Positions 1-12,500 of a DNA stretch of 64,000 bases are shown in pieces (the first letter of the stretch is position 1; the number at the start of each line of letters is the position of its first letter). The stretch comes from Dermatemys mawii (lineage: Eukaryota > Chordata > Testudines > Dermatemydidae), in assembly GCA_007922305.1 (NCBI GenBank), contig ML677460.1:343153-407152 (forward strand). Direction: 5' to 3'. The translations under genes were made by a program, and so were the position numbers. The notes beneath the pieces were generated by a model. It saw only the letters and a program-made list of their open reading frames with translations, was not told the DNA's origin and ran no database searches.

Positions 1-378
1 GCCACCGCAGGACTCCCAGCTCCGAGCACTGCGGCACATCTGGATTGTACAGCCCCAAGGCTCTTGGTTTGTGCAGCACACGTAGATGCAGCTTCTCTTT
101 CCTGCAGTGCAGGTCATGTGGATTTGTTCCTGCCTGCTGGAAGGGTCCATTACAGTCAGTTACTTAGTAGGGGATCAAGTCCCATCCACAACACTCAAGA
201 CAGACTCACTGGGATAGGACAGAATGATCCATGTTGAAGCAGGCTGGGTCAGCCAGGGGTGGGGAGGGACAGTGGCTTCCCTCCTGCAGGGGAGTCAGGT
301 CTAATCCTCCTCCATGCCCGTACACTCCTCATTGCCCCATTCCCTGTGATAGGGGGCTAGGCTGGCAGCCATCTTCAC

Positions 379-504
379 CTGCTCCATCTCCTCCTGCAGC
401 CTCCTTAGTGCCTCCGTCTTCTCCAGCAACGTCCGCAGCTCGTCCAGCGCCTCCTGCTTCTCCCGCTGGAGCGAGCGGCCGTGGAGCTCCAGCTCCTGAA
501 TTCT
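379..504 (-). CDS. Exon 19, last rod exon seen in the window
   Basis: The acceptor TTGTGTTTCAG precedes 504 and the donor GTGAAG lies at 378-373; 126 nt in phase 0. The heptads ([20 protein letters not shown]) continue to the end, and a donor rather than a stop ends the exon, so the gene continues. Positions 1-372 show no further exon I can support. Confidence 0.85.
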
Positions 505-3500
505 CTGAAACACAAGCCAGGAGGAACCTGCTGTAACTCCAGCCATCCCATCCCCCGCCTCTCCCCAGTGAGCCCTCTTCCGGCTGGCACACACTGTGTC
601 CTGTGGGAAGCCCCATCACAACACACTGGCGTTGCCAGCAGTCAGTTGCCACTCACAGCCTACTCCATGTACAGAGCAGGGAGACCAGCTTAGCCTGAAA
701 CACAGCACAGTACATGGGAGATAAAGTGATGTCAAAGAACCAGTTACTGGCCCTTGCTCAGCGCAGGCTCCTGAGGTGGGTGGTCTGGTAAGCCTGGTTC
801 TGGGACCCTCCCTGCTCCTGACCAATGTCTGGTGCTGGGCAAACAATTTCCCTGCTTGGGCCTCAGTTTCTCATCTGTAAAATGGGGATGATAATACTTC
901 CCTACTGACCTCCACAGCAGGGTCTGAGCGAGTGGGTTCCTTGATGTTTATAAACTGATTTACAAATATAAACCCTAATTAGTAGCAGTAGTAATCCTGC
1001 ATTGTGACAGAATATACCCCCATGTCCACAGCCTCCACAGTTTTGTACAAAATATGCCTTGTGAGGTACCATCTGAAAACTCATAATTTGCTGATCAGTA
1101 ATGTCATGGCAAAATGCACATAGCAGTGTTATCTGTGAAGTTATAGACTGAATTTGATATCATGACTAAAAGTATGTTTTCCAGAGAAGATTGGGGAGTG
1201 TCCAAACCAGTTCCTCAGAGACAAAGCCCAAGTTGCCACCTCAGCCAGATGTAAACAAGGCTGGCTAAGTGGCCATTCTTTGGCAGGAAAGGGGGCAGGG
1301 ACAAAAAAAAAAATCTACATCTTAGCAAAGAAACAGCATGGAGTTCCCGTCCACACAGGCTGCCTCTTGTCATGCTCCCGGCTGGAAATGCTTCTCAAAG
1401 GGGGAACAGGACTATAAAAAGGAGGGGCAGACACTCCCAGGCACCCCTTCTTCATCCCCTCTCTCTGCCCACTGATTCACTGCATGAGAAGGGACAAAGG
1501 AAGCAGCCATTAAACAGAAGACGGGCTCCTGGCCACGTGGTGGGAAAACTTTGCTTTGTGTTTAACATAGTTAAATCAGGCACCAGTGGCATTTTATCTT
1601 TATTTTTCTTGTAACTCTTTCTGACTTCTCTTCCTCATGACTTGTGCTCATTTCACATTTCTCTCTTTGTAGTTAATAAACTTGGTTTATTGTTTTATCT
1701 AAACCAGCGTGTTTAAATTGAAGTGTCAGGGAAACTCCATTTGGGGCAAAAAAGTGTGCATATTATTCCTATTAATGAAATATGAACTTTATGAATCTGT
1801 ATTGTCCAGGAGAGGACTGGGCAGTAGAGGACCTACATTTCTGGGGGGAAATCTGGGACTGGGGGTGTGTTGAGGTCACCCTGCAGCATAACTAAGGCTG
1901 GTGAGAGCTGGGAGTGACTTGCATGCTGGAGGCTGTTTGTGAGCAGGACGGACTGGAGGCTACAGCAGCAAAGCAGTACAAAGGGCACCTCAGGTTAGAG
2001 GGCAGGGGTGACACAGTTACTCATTAGTCTGGATTGTACCCTGGATACATCACAACATTAGCAGCAATAGTAATCCTGCACCCATGAGCTCTACCAGTAC
2101 CTGCCCATTGCTCTGGAGCCACTGGAAAATTACAGAATATTTTGTCAGCCATTTTTTGATGCTACAATCTCTTTCAAAAAGAATCATAAACATGGCACCT
2201 CTTTGCAGCGCCCTAGAAAAGGTGATGGTGCCAGATCAGCAGAGTCAGGGGAACATTTCATTTTCTAGCTCTGTGAAGTGTCTTAGAAGTCAGAGCCTCT
2301 GCCACAAAGAAATGGGAAGAAAGGTTCGGACCCCTCTGCCTTCGATGTGGCTCTGAACAGGTTTGCTAAAGCACAGCACAGTGTGCGACTAGCAAGCCAG
2401 ACCATTGGCTTACTATGTAAACATATGATAGCACTGTGCACTGACAGTACTGTCCAGCAGATGATCTCAAAGCACTTCCAAGAGTTGGATGAAATATTAT
2501 CATCCTTATTTTACAGCTGGGGAAACTGAGGCAAAGGCCTGCCTAGACCAGGGTTTCTGGTTGTGTTGTAACACATGCTGATTGAAAATTAACATGAGTT
2601 AACCCACATGACTGTAAATGCAACAAGCGACTCTTTACGAAGGTTTGGTGCTGCTGGTGGTTCATGCAATGCTGAACCCCAGAGTGAACCACAACCAGGA
2701 TCAAACAATTGCGTCCTGGAACAAACCTTTACAGCTGAGTGGGTTAGCAATTAATGTGTGCTACCCCCAAGCACAGAGATAGGACGGCCCAGCAGCTCAG
2801 GAGCTCGCCTGGGACCTGCGAGACCTGGAATTGAATTCCTACTCTTCCACAGACTTCCTGTATGACCTGGGCATGTCACTTCACCTCCCTGGGCTGCAGT
2901 TTGCCCCTGGTCCCCTGCATAATGAGGAAGCTAGCCCTGCCCTGGGCATGTTTACACTACACATGGAGAGGGGCTCAGATGCTGTGGAACTGGGGAGTCT
3001 AGACGTGCAGAAGAGCTCCGAATGCAAGGCAAGGCTGGTGCAGTGATGTGCCAAAGGCCACACAGCAAGTCATTGGCTCGAGTGGGAAGAGGACCTAGCA
3101 GTTCTGCAGCCAGCCTGTCTTGGCATGGGAGGATGAAGGTTTACAGAGACACCCACCTTCTGGAACTCCAGGGTTTTAGTCTGCCAAACTGACACCGTCC
3201 TCCTCTCTTTGTCCAGGGCCTCAGCATGCGCTCTCTGGCTCTGCTCTTCCAGCGTCCCACGCTGCACCTGGAGCGCTTCCCTCTTCTCAGCCTCCCACTT
3301 CCTTTGCTCTTGAAGCAGAGCACTCTGAACCTAGGGCCATGCACAGCAGGGACCTCGGTGACCCCCTCAAGGAAGCAGAATGGAGCTAGCTGCTTCTGGG
3401 GGTGCCCATCATGTTCGGAGCCCCTGGTCTGAGACGCACGGTCACCAGGTGGAGACCTAAGGAAATCCCGGTGAGCCATGAAAACGTGAAATACCAGCGC

Positions 3501-6500
3501 AGGGACAGCAAAGGGTTCCACTGAGCTTCAGAGCAGCCAGAGCCCGGGCAGCCGTGCACGCTCCCCTCCCCAGCGCTTAGGCGGGGAACTTGAAAGGTAA
3601 TTCAGGTTGAGGTAGGGCGTGAATTTAACTCCATGTGTGGCTGCTCTTATGCCAGTGGATTAAACGCAACCAAAACAAGACACTCTGATTCTGAAATAAG
3701 AGCATCCACACATGGCTATTCGGAGAGCTATTTGGAATAACTCCATATGTACTCAAACCCGGAGGCTGGGGCTCACCCCGATCTGGAGAGAAGAGAAGGG
3801 GATTCCTGCCGTTTGCGCGCCCAGCCTTCCCGGTGAGACTCCCAGCCAGGTGCCAGCCAGCACCAGCGGTGAGGCAGAGGTTTCTAAGCAGCTGCCTGTG
3901 CGTGATGGCAATTTCTGAAGCATGGACACCTGCCCCCAGCTCACTTCAGACAGTCCCTGAACTATAGCTGCATGGTAACAACTTCCGGGGCTGAACAGAC
4001 CTCGGGGCCCTAGAGGAGATAGGCTCCGCACTGCCTCCCCAGCCCCTCGAGCCAGTCAGTCACCTTTGCAAGGCTCCCTCATGGACCATACCGTCTCCTT
4101 GGCTTCTTGCTTCAGCTCTCTGACCAGCTGCTGTGTAGACTCCTCCTGTCGCTGCACGGCTTCCTGCTGACTCCGAATAGCTTCATCTCGGGCCTGGGCA
4201 GAATTGTAATGAGAAGTCCATTGAATTCACTGCTCCATGTCCAGCTCTCCACAGGCTGAAGGGCTGGGAGGACACGACCTTCTAGCCCCTGTACCCCCCA
4301 TGTCACACCAGGGATTCTGGCCACGTATCAGGGTTTAGTACTCAGGGCCAGTACTAAAGAGAGGGGTCGGGAGGAGACAGGACCATTGTCCCACCTCACA
4401 CCACGGGGCTCAGCTCTCACAAGGCTGTCTCCATAGGAGCTGTCACAGCACCCCCTGGAGCTCCCCCAGGGTCAGTGCAGCTCCTCACTGCTCAGGGACG
4501 TGCTAATGACTCAGCCAGACCCCCTGGCTCTTGAAAGCCCCACTGCAGCCATGCCCAGGCCTGTCAAACACCACAACAGAGCAGAAGTCCCCACAGCCCC
4601 GGGGCGTCCCCACCTGGACTCTAGGGAGCTGGGGGCCTGAAATCCAGGGTTGCAGAGTCCTGGGCAAACGTCACCTTCACACTGCCACTGGGAGCCATGA
4701 GAAGCTCTGCATACCAATTACTGGGGCATGTCCCGCCCGAAGAGACCAGAGCAACAGAACCTTGTGGCCACCTGACTGGTCCACCTCAACTATTTAAATC
4801 AGGCAGCTGAGCGACAGTGAAGACTTTGACTTGCTGCTCCTGCACACTTGCATTTCATCCCAGTTTGCTCCTGGCCTTCAACCTCAGCCCGGCCTGAGCT
4901 CGGTACCCCTCTCCTGACTCAGCTTGGTAACTGGTTTCCATTCCTGCCTTCAATCCAGTGGACACTACTGGTCTGGCAACATGCACCCTGACATTATACA
5001 GACCTAGTGGGGGACTTGAAAAGGGAAGGAGTGTTTGTGGAAAACACAGCTGATCTGGCCAGTGCACTGCTGTGCTTCAGCTTTTATCACAACAAACATC
5101 TGGCCTTGAATTAGGGATCTCCATGTTCCCCTGACTGGGCAGCCAGCTGCTGATCCTCAGCATGGAGGAAGCATTGTCTAATAGTTAGAACATGGGATTG
5201 AGAATCATGGGATGTTACTTCTAGTCCCAGCTCTGCCTTAGACTTGTTGCATGCCTGCAGGCTTATCTCTTTCCCGCTCCCTGCCTCAGTTTCCCCATCC
5301 GTAGCATGGGGATAGTAATACTCACCACCTCACAGACTAGAGGCTTTTTCGCTCAGGTGTCTACAGAGCATTGAGGTTACTACGGTGGAGGACACTGGAG
5401 ATGGACAGCACTTTCACTATTAGATATTCTAGGGAGCTCAACACACCGGGCTGCCACAGAACCGATTGCCACACGAGGAGCAAAGTCCAGGATCAAGAAC
5501 AACTGGGGCACATGGCCAAAGGCCTATTCCCTGCCAGCAAAGACCAGCAGTGAAAGGGACATGGGCTCCTCTTACACTATGGGCTGGAATGAGACCCCCA
5601 CAGCTTATTAGCAGGGGAGGGTCTCTGGCCTATATTATGCAAAGGCCCTTTGTCTTCTGCTTGTGTATATATAAATTTCCCAGGAATTTATCTGTGTTTG
5701 TCCAAAATTTATCAAATGGGTGAAAATTGGTAAAAACTGAAAGCAAAGGTGTCAGGGTTCCCTCCCCACTCTGAACTCTGGGGTACACATGTGGGGACCC
5801 GCATGAAAGATCCCCTAAGCTTATTTCTACAAGTTTAGGTTAAAACTTCCCCAAGGCACACATCCTTTCCTTGTCCTTGGACGGTATTGCTGCCACCACC
5901 AAGTGATTTAGACAAAAATACAGGAAAAAGGGCCTCTTGGAGTCCTTGTTTCCCCGAAATATTCCCCCAAGCTCCTTCACCCCCTTTCCTGGGGAGGCTT
6001 GATAATAATATACTAACCAATTGGGCTTTTAGGACACTAAAAATCAATCCGGTTCTTAAAATAAGAATTTTATTTTTTTAAAAAAGTAAAAGAATCACAG
6101 CTGCAAAATCAAGATGGAAGTTAACTTTACAGGGTAAATAAATATTTAAAACACAGAGGATTTCCCTCTAGGCTTAGCTTCAAAGTTACAAAAAACAGGA
6201 ATAAAAGTCTCTCTTAGCACAGGGAAAATTCACAGATTATCTTTTGTTTTTAGCTTAACACATTTCCTTGCGTTTACTTACAATTTCAGTAATCTTAGAT
6301 GCTCATTTCAGGTAAGTTTTTAGGAGCTGCTTTTCCTGCTTGGTACCTCTCTCATCCAGAGACAGAACCCACAAAGAAAGCCCAAACAAAACCTCCCCCT
6401 CCCCAGATTTGAAAATACCTTCTTTTCTTATTGGTCCTTTTGGTCAGGTGCCAGCCAGGTTATTTGAGCTCCTCAGCCCCTTACAGGTAAAGGAGGGATT

Positions 6501-9500
6501 TTATGCTCTCCTTAGTAATCTGTTTATGACAAAAGGGGAATGGGCTGAGGGATGCTAGGTATTCATCGGGGCCAGGCAGGGAGAGGGTGGGGAGTACTCA
6601 TGACGCAGCAGTCGGGTGGCCTCAGCTGCACAGACCCGGCTCCCTGCCCCTCTCTCTTCCCCACTGTGCAGAGGGGCTGTGGCGAGGGGCCAGGTCAGGA
6701 GGAGGCTCTGTCTGGCAGGCGTCTGTTCTCATGGGGTGCAGTCTTGACTCCCTGAGTGCTGAGTTCCTGCTGGCCTCCCTAGCAGAGGAGAGTAACTATC
6801 AGCTGGTGGCTGCTGCCGCTGTGCAGTGGAGGAGGAAGATGGGCAGGGAGCCTGGCAGCTGAGACCACCTGCCCAGAACTCCGTCCTCTTCCCCCGCTGG
6901 ACAGAGCCCACGGCTGTCTCTGGCCCTGCAGTACCAGACCACGCAGCAGGGAAGGGCGGGGTCCCGAGGGTGCTCTGTCTGACAGGGGGCCAGTACTCAT
7001 GGGATACAGCCTGCTGCTCCCCTCTGATACAAGAGATTTTCCAGCTGTCTGCCCTACAGCACTAAGAGCGCTGGGCTGCCCCCACTAGCTAAAAGAGGGA
7101 GCGATCAGAATTAAACTTGTGTGAAATAATGAAACTAGGGGGAGATAGAGAATCACAGCGTTCGGATACACTGACATGTGGACAGTTGTTTATAATGACA
7201 GAGGCTTCATAATTCATGAGCGTGGTTTTAGGTGGTGAGTAATGACAAAATGGCGGTCACGAGCAGTCAGAGTCAGAGAAATCCAAAATGGAAGTCTTGG
7301 AGAGCTATGGCCAAGCAGGCAGACTGAGGTGAGACAAAGGGCCCTCCAAAACCTGAAGGGGAAGAGTGTCAGTTAAGCATAACACAGGTTCACAGTCAGG
7401 TCCAGCATCTAAGGTGCAGGTCTAGATAGTGGGCTTAAACCTGACTGGTGAGAAGAGGGGCCTAGCCATGGGTGGGCCACTGCCCACCCAAATCTGAGCA
7501 GGAGTATAGTGCTGCCCCAGTGAAATCCAGGATGGAGCCCAGGCAGGGCTGGGACCCCCTGAATCCACAGGCTGGGAGGAGGTGATTCATCCCAGGCAGG
7601 GGCTGTGCCTTGTGGGGATAGGTCTAGGCAGGGCTAGTGCTGGCGTGTGACATTATTGACATGATCTGGGACTGTGTAGATCATTGTTGCAACCAAGGTC
7701 CTGTAGTGGCACCAAATCTTATATAAAGAGGGTCATACAAGGTGTCTAGGACCAGGGTATGGTTTGCTGGTTGTGATTATGCTGTCTGGATGCATGTGTC
7801 ATTTTTGTTGTTGAAGTTATGAATATTGGCTCTATACTGTCTGTATCTCAAACTAACGCTCTGCTTCTGGGTGACACCCCAGACAAGTTGGTGTTAACTC
7901 TGCCTAGCCTGCTTGATGGCCCATTAAGGACCATCAGCTACACAACTGACCCACTGAGAGAAGGCAGACACACCTCATTACTCAGCAAAGCATGCAAGGA
8001 CTTGCCCATATGACTCAAAACTCCATTTTCCTGTAATTTTTCACAGTAAGAACAAAGAGGTTCTTACATCTGGAAAAGACTATAAAAGGCTGGTGCCTCA
8101 TCTCCATCTTGTTTTCAATCCTGCTTCTTACCTCTGGAGGGATTTTGCTACAAACGGAAGCTCTGAACAAAGGACTGAAGGACCCATCCCAGCTGTGGAT
8201 GTTTGTTCTCCAGAGACTTGATTTGAACCTGCAATTCATTCTATCACTGCAATAAGCCTGAACCAAGAACTTTGCCATCACTGTATGTAATTGATTCCAT
8301 TTAACCAATTCTAGCTCTCACCTACATCTTTTTCCTTGTACAATAAACCTTTAGATTTTAGATTCTAAAGGGTCGGCAACAGCGTGATTTGCGGGTAAGA
8401 TCCGATTTGTATATTGACCTGGGTCTGGGGCTTGGTCCTGTGGGATCGGGAGAACCTTTTTCTTTACTGGGGTGTTTGGTTTTCATAACCATTTGCCCCA
8501 TAATGAGTGGCTGCTGGTGGTGATACTGGAAAACTGGAGTGTCTAAGGGAATTGCTTGTGTGACTTGTGGTTTAGCCAGTGTGACGAAACCAAAGTCTTT
8601 TCTGTGTGGCTGGTTTGGTGCCTTAGAGGTGGAAAAACTCCAGTCTTGGGCTGTAACTGCCCTGCTTGAAGCAATCTGTCCTGAATTGGCACTCTCAGTT
8701 GGGTCCCGCCAGAAACAGCCCCATTACATGGGGCCAGAGCAGAACCAGGCCGGGCGCCTAGGTGCATAACGGGGCTGAGCAAGGGCAGGGCACCAGAGAC
8801 CAGGGCAGCTGCATGCAGTGCAGGACGCACAGATATAGCAACGCTGGGAGGAAAGAGAGACGTGGCACCTGGGCGGATGGATACCAAGCCGGAGTCAGGC
8901 ACTGCAGGGGAGCCCTGCAGAGCTCAAGCCCTGGCAGTGCCCCTCTTTGCCACATGAAAATCAGTAACTACCACCATGGAAGGGTCTTGGTTCCGCAGGA
9001 GCTCAGGCTGGATGATCACAGTGGTTCCTTCTGGCCTCGGAATCCAGGGATGTCCTGATTTTATAAGGACAGTCCTGATTCTGGGGCCTGTTTCTTATAT
9101 AGGCTCCTATTACCTCCCACCCCCGTCCCGATTTTACACACTTGCTGTCTGGTCCCTCTAAATCCAGGGCTCTATTCTACTCATGCAGATGGGTCAGATT
9201 TCGCCCTCCCTCAAACCACGACCCACCCACTCCCACTGACCTGAGGGGAGCAGTTACCTCGATCACCCTGGTGAGATTCTCCACTTCCTTCTGGAAGGAG
9301 GCAGCTTGATGCTGGAGGGCCCGGGCCTTCACTTGCTCCAAACTCTCTGCGAACTGAGAAGACAGAGGTGAGAATGGGGAGCCTCTGCCTTTAGACAGGA
9401 GACAAGGAGCCCTGGAGGCTCTTCCTCTCTGCCTGGAAGACCCTTTGATCCCAGGCAGTGCTCGATGGGGAACAACTGGCTTCCTTGGTATTACAATGCA

Positions 9501-12500
9501 TTGAATGTACCGACAACACCACCACTTCACCCTCAAATAGCTCTCCCCACCCATGCAGCTCAGAATGTGTCATCTGCCCCACTGTACAGGTGGGGAAACC
9601 GAGGCACAGAAAAGTAAGGGGACGTGACTATGGTCACAAACAGGTGCTCTGTCTAGGACCATACCTCCTCCCCACTGCGATTTCAGCGAGGCTCCGGGCC
9701 AAAGGAGAACAAGTCAGAGAAAGGGGGGACCATTCAGCCTATTCGACGTCCAACATGTTACCCCCTGCTTCCGTGCCTGAGCTCATCTGCCACATCACAT
9801 GACTCACACCACTGAGACACTGACATGGGCGGGGGGGTGGAGGCTGTGGGTGAGAGAGACAGGAAGGGATACACCCTGGTGCGCCATGCAGTCACCGGTT
9901 CCTTCCAGCGCTTTGCAGCTTGCTGGAGGACATGCCAACAACAGTCAACCATGTCCCCTGCACACACACCTGGAGAGAACATGACACAGGAGGATGGGAC
10001 TGTGTGATACAAACCTCCTGGAGCTCCTGCTGCTTCAGACGCTGCAGCTTCTCCCTCTGCTGGGCCCACTCCAGCTCCTACAGGCACAGACAACAGCACC
10101 TAGCCACACTGCACACCCCGCAACCCAGCCAGCTCCCACCTTCCCTCCTGCTGATGCACAGAGCCCCATAACTGCACAGCCACAGAGTCCACAGGGTTGT
10201 ATGCAATGCTGGCAAGAATCCTCAGTCTCAGAGTCCTGGCGAGGTTTCGCTTCAGGTCATTATGTTCCTCCCAACCAAGCTACTGGCCTGTCCCTTTACC
10301 GGATCCAGGGCTCTCTTCCACCTCCTGCCTTTAAACTGCTATGCAGCATGGCTGTGCCCTGGGAAACAGCAGCTGCGTCCATTCCAGAGGTGGCTGCATT
10401 TCACGGAAGGCTGACGAGAAGGGATCTCTGCCAGCGTTTCTCCAACAGCAATTGTCGTTCTTGCTTGTGTGCCACCAATGCAATTGCTCCTGAGTTCCAG
10501 TCAGCTACCCTGGAGTAAACCCACAGAAAGCAATGGGGCTCACCAGGTGTCAGCGGGGGCCTAGCTGAAAGACTGTGGGGCTACACAGGTGCTTTGCAGG
10601 GTCATCATCAGTGGCCTTCAGTGCAGGCGAAGTGGGTGAAAAGAAAAGAGCCCAGCTCAACTTGCAGATCCCCAGTGAATGTTGCGGGTTGGGCAGTGAG
10701 AAAAATAATGTGACTGGTAAATTGGGCACGTTTGATATAGGAATTATTGAGACAATAAACAAGGACATCTCATGATGCCTCTTTTAGCCCTTTTCAGGGC
10801 TGTCCAATAAAACTACTGTCTCCTCTCACTTCCCATCCTCATTCGATCTGTGCATGTACAGTTCAATATGCTCAGACCCCAATTTTCATTCTTATTGCTA
10901 CAAGCATGAAGAAAATTCTGGTCCATAAGTAACTGAAAGGTGCCATGTGATGCATCAGCACGTTATTTCCTTAGAGACATTGAACACTGACTAGACCAGT
11001 CGGACCAGAGATGCAACTACTTTATCCTGGTACAGCAGCCAATCAGATTGTAAATGCCAAACTGCTCCTAACTGACTTATCAGAAGTCAATAATAGGGGT
11101 TGGGGTTTTTTTCTGGGCCTTTTCAGGCTCACCCACACATGGATTTATTCCAGAATAGCTACTGTGCTTTCAATTCACTGCCCCCCACCCCGTTGCTCCA
11201 AATTAGCTTTCCAGTGTAGACAAGTCATAGGATCATAGAAGATTAGGGTTGGAAGAGATCTAGTCCAATCCCCTGCTCAAAGCAAGACAAACCCCAACTA
11301 AATACCTAGGGAGGTAGTAGAATCTCCTTCCTTGGGGCACTCTGCTTGATACCGACTGCCAACTAGACATGGAGCCATTGATCACTACCCGTTGAGCCCA
11401 ACGATCCGGCCAGCTTTCTATCCACTTTATGGTCCATTCATCCAGTCCAGACTCTTTTAACTTGCTGGTAAGAATACTGCGGGAGACTGTATCAAAAGCT
11501 TTGCTAAAGTCAGGAATAACACCATCCACTGCTTTCCCCTCATCCACAGAGCCAGTTATCTCATCATAGAAGGTAATCATGTTGGTCAGGCATGACTTGC
11601 CCTTGGTGAATCCATGTTGACTGTTCCTGATCACCTTCCTCTCCTCCAAGTGCTTCAAAATGGATTCCTTGAGGACCTGCTCCATGATTTCTCTGGGGAC
11701 TGAGGTGAGGCTGACCAATTCTCCTTCTTCCCTTTTTAAAGATGGGCATTATATTTGTCTTTTTCCAATCGTCCGGGAGTTCTTCATTTTATCTCCCCTT
11801 TAAAACGTTGGTTGCAAATTAGTATATTTAAGAATATGTGACCCAAAAGGGGAGTTTTCTGACGTTGTTCAGAGTGTACGTAGCAACATGCACACAGACT
11901 CCTGATTTTGAAGACTATCAAGATTTATTGTCCCCCTCCTGGTAACCACTGGCTGACAGGAAGGCAAGTTTCATATTTACTTCTCTCAGGTTGAGGCCAA
12001 TTCCCCCTCCTCCCCTTTTGGCCCAAACACTGGGGATGGTGCATTGCATGCTGGTGATCTCTGCAGGGGGCCAGGAATCCCAAAGCTGCCAGTGTCCCCA
12101 TTCTGCAGGGTCAATGGCCACTGGAACTGCACTCTAGGAAATCCAATGGCTGTCCCAAAGCCCCCTGCCAGTGGCCACAGAGCAGCCTGGAGTAGCTGGG
12201 CCACGTACTTGGTGCAAAGACTCCCAGACGGTCCCTTAAATTCCAAACCAAGCAGTTCCACTCCCTGACATGGGGCAGGATCTGCATCTATATGAATAAA
12301 AGCCATTCAGCTAGGTAGGGGGAGAAGAGCAAGGGAGGAGGGAGTTCATGCACAGGAAGCCCCCCGCCTGGCTCAGGCTGGGCCGCTTAGGACTGGTACC
12401 TTCTCTTGCTGCATCTTCCCCAGCTGCCTGTCGTGTTCTTCGCTCTGGTTCTCCATAGCGTGTTGCTGTGCTTCCTTCTCAGCTGTCAGGGCACAGACAA

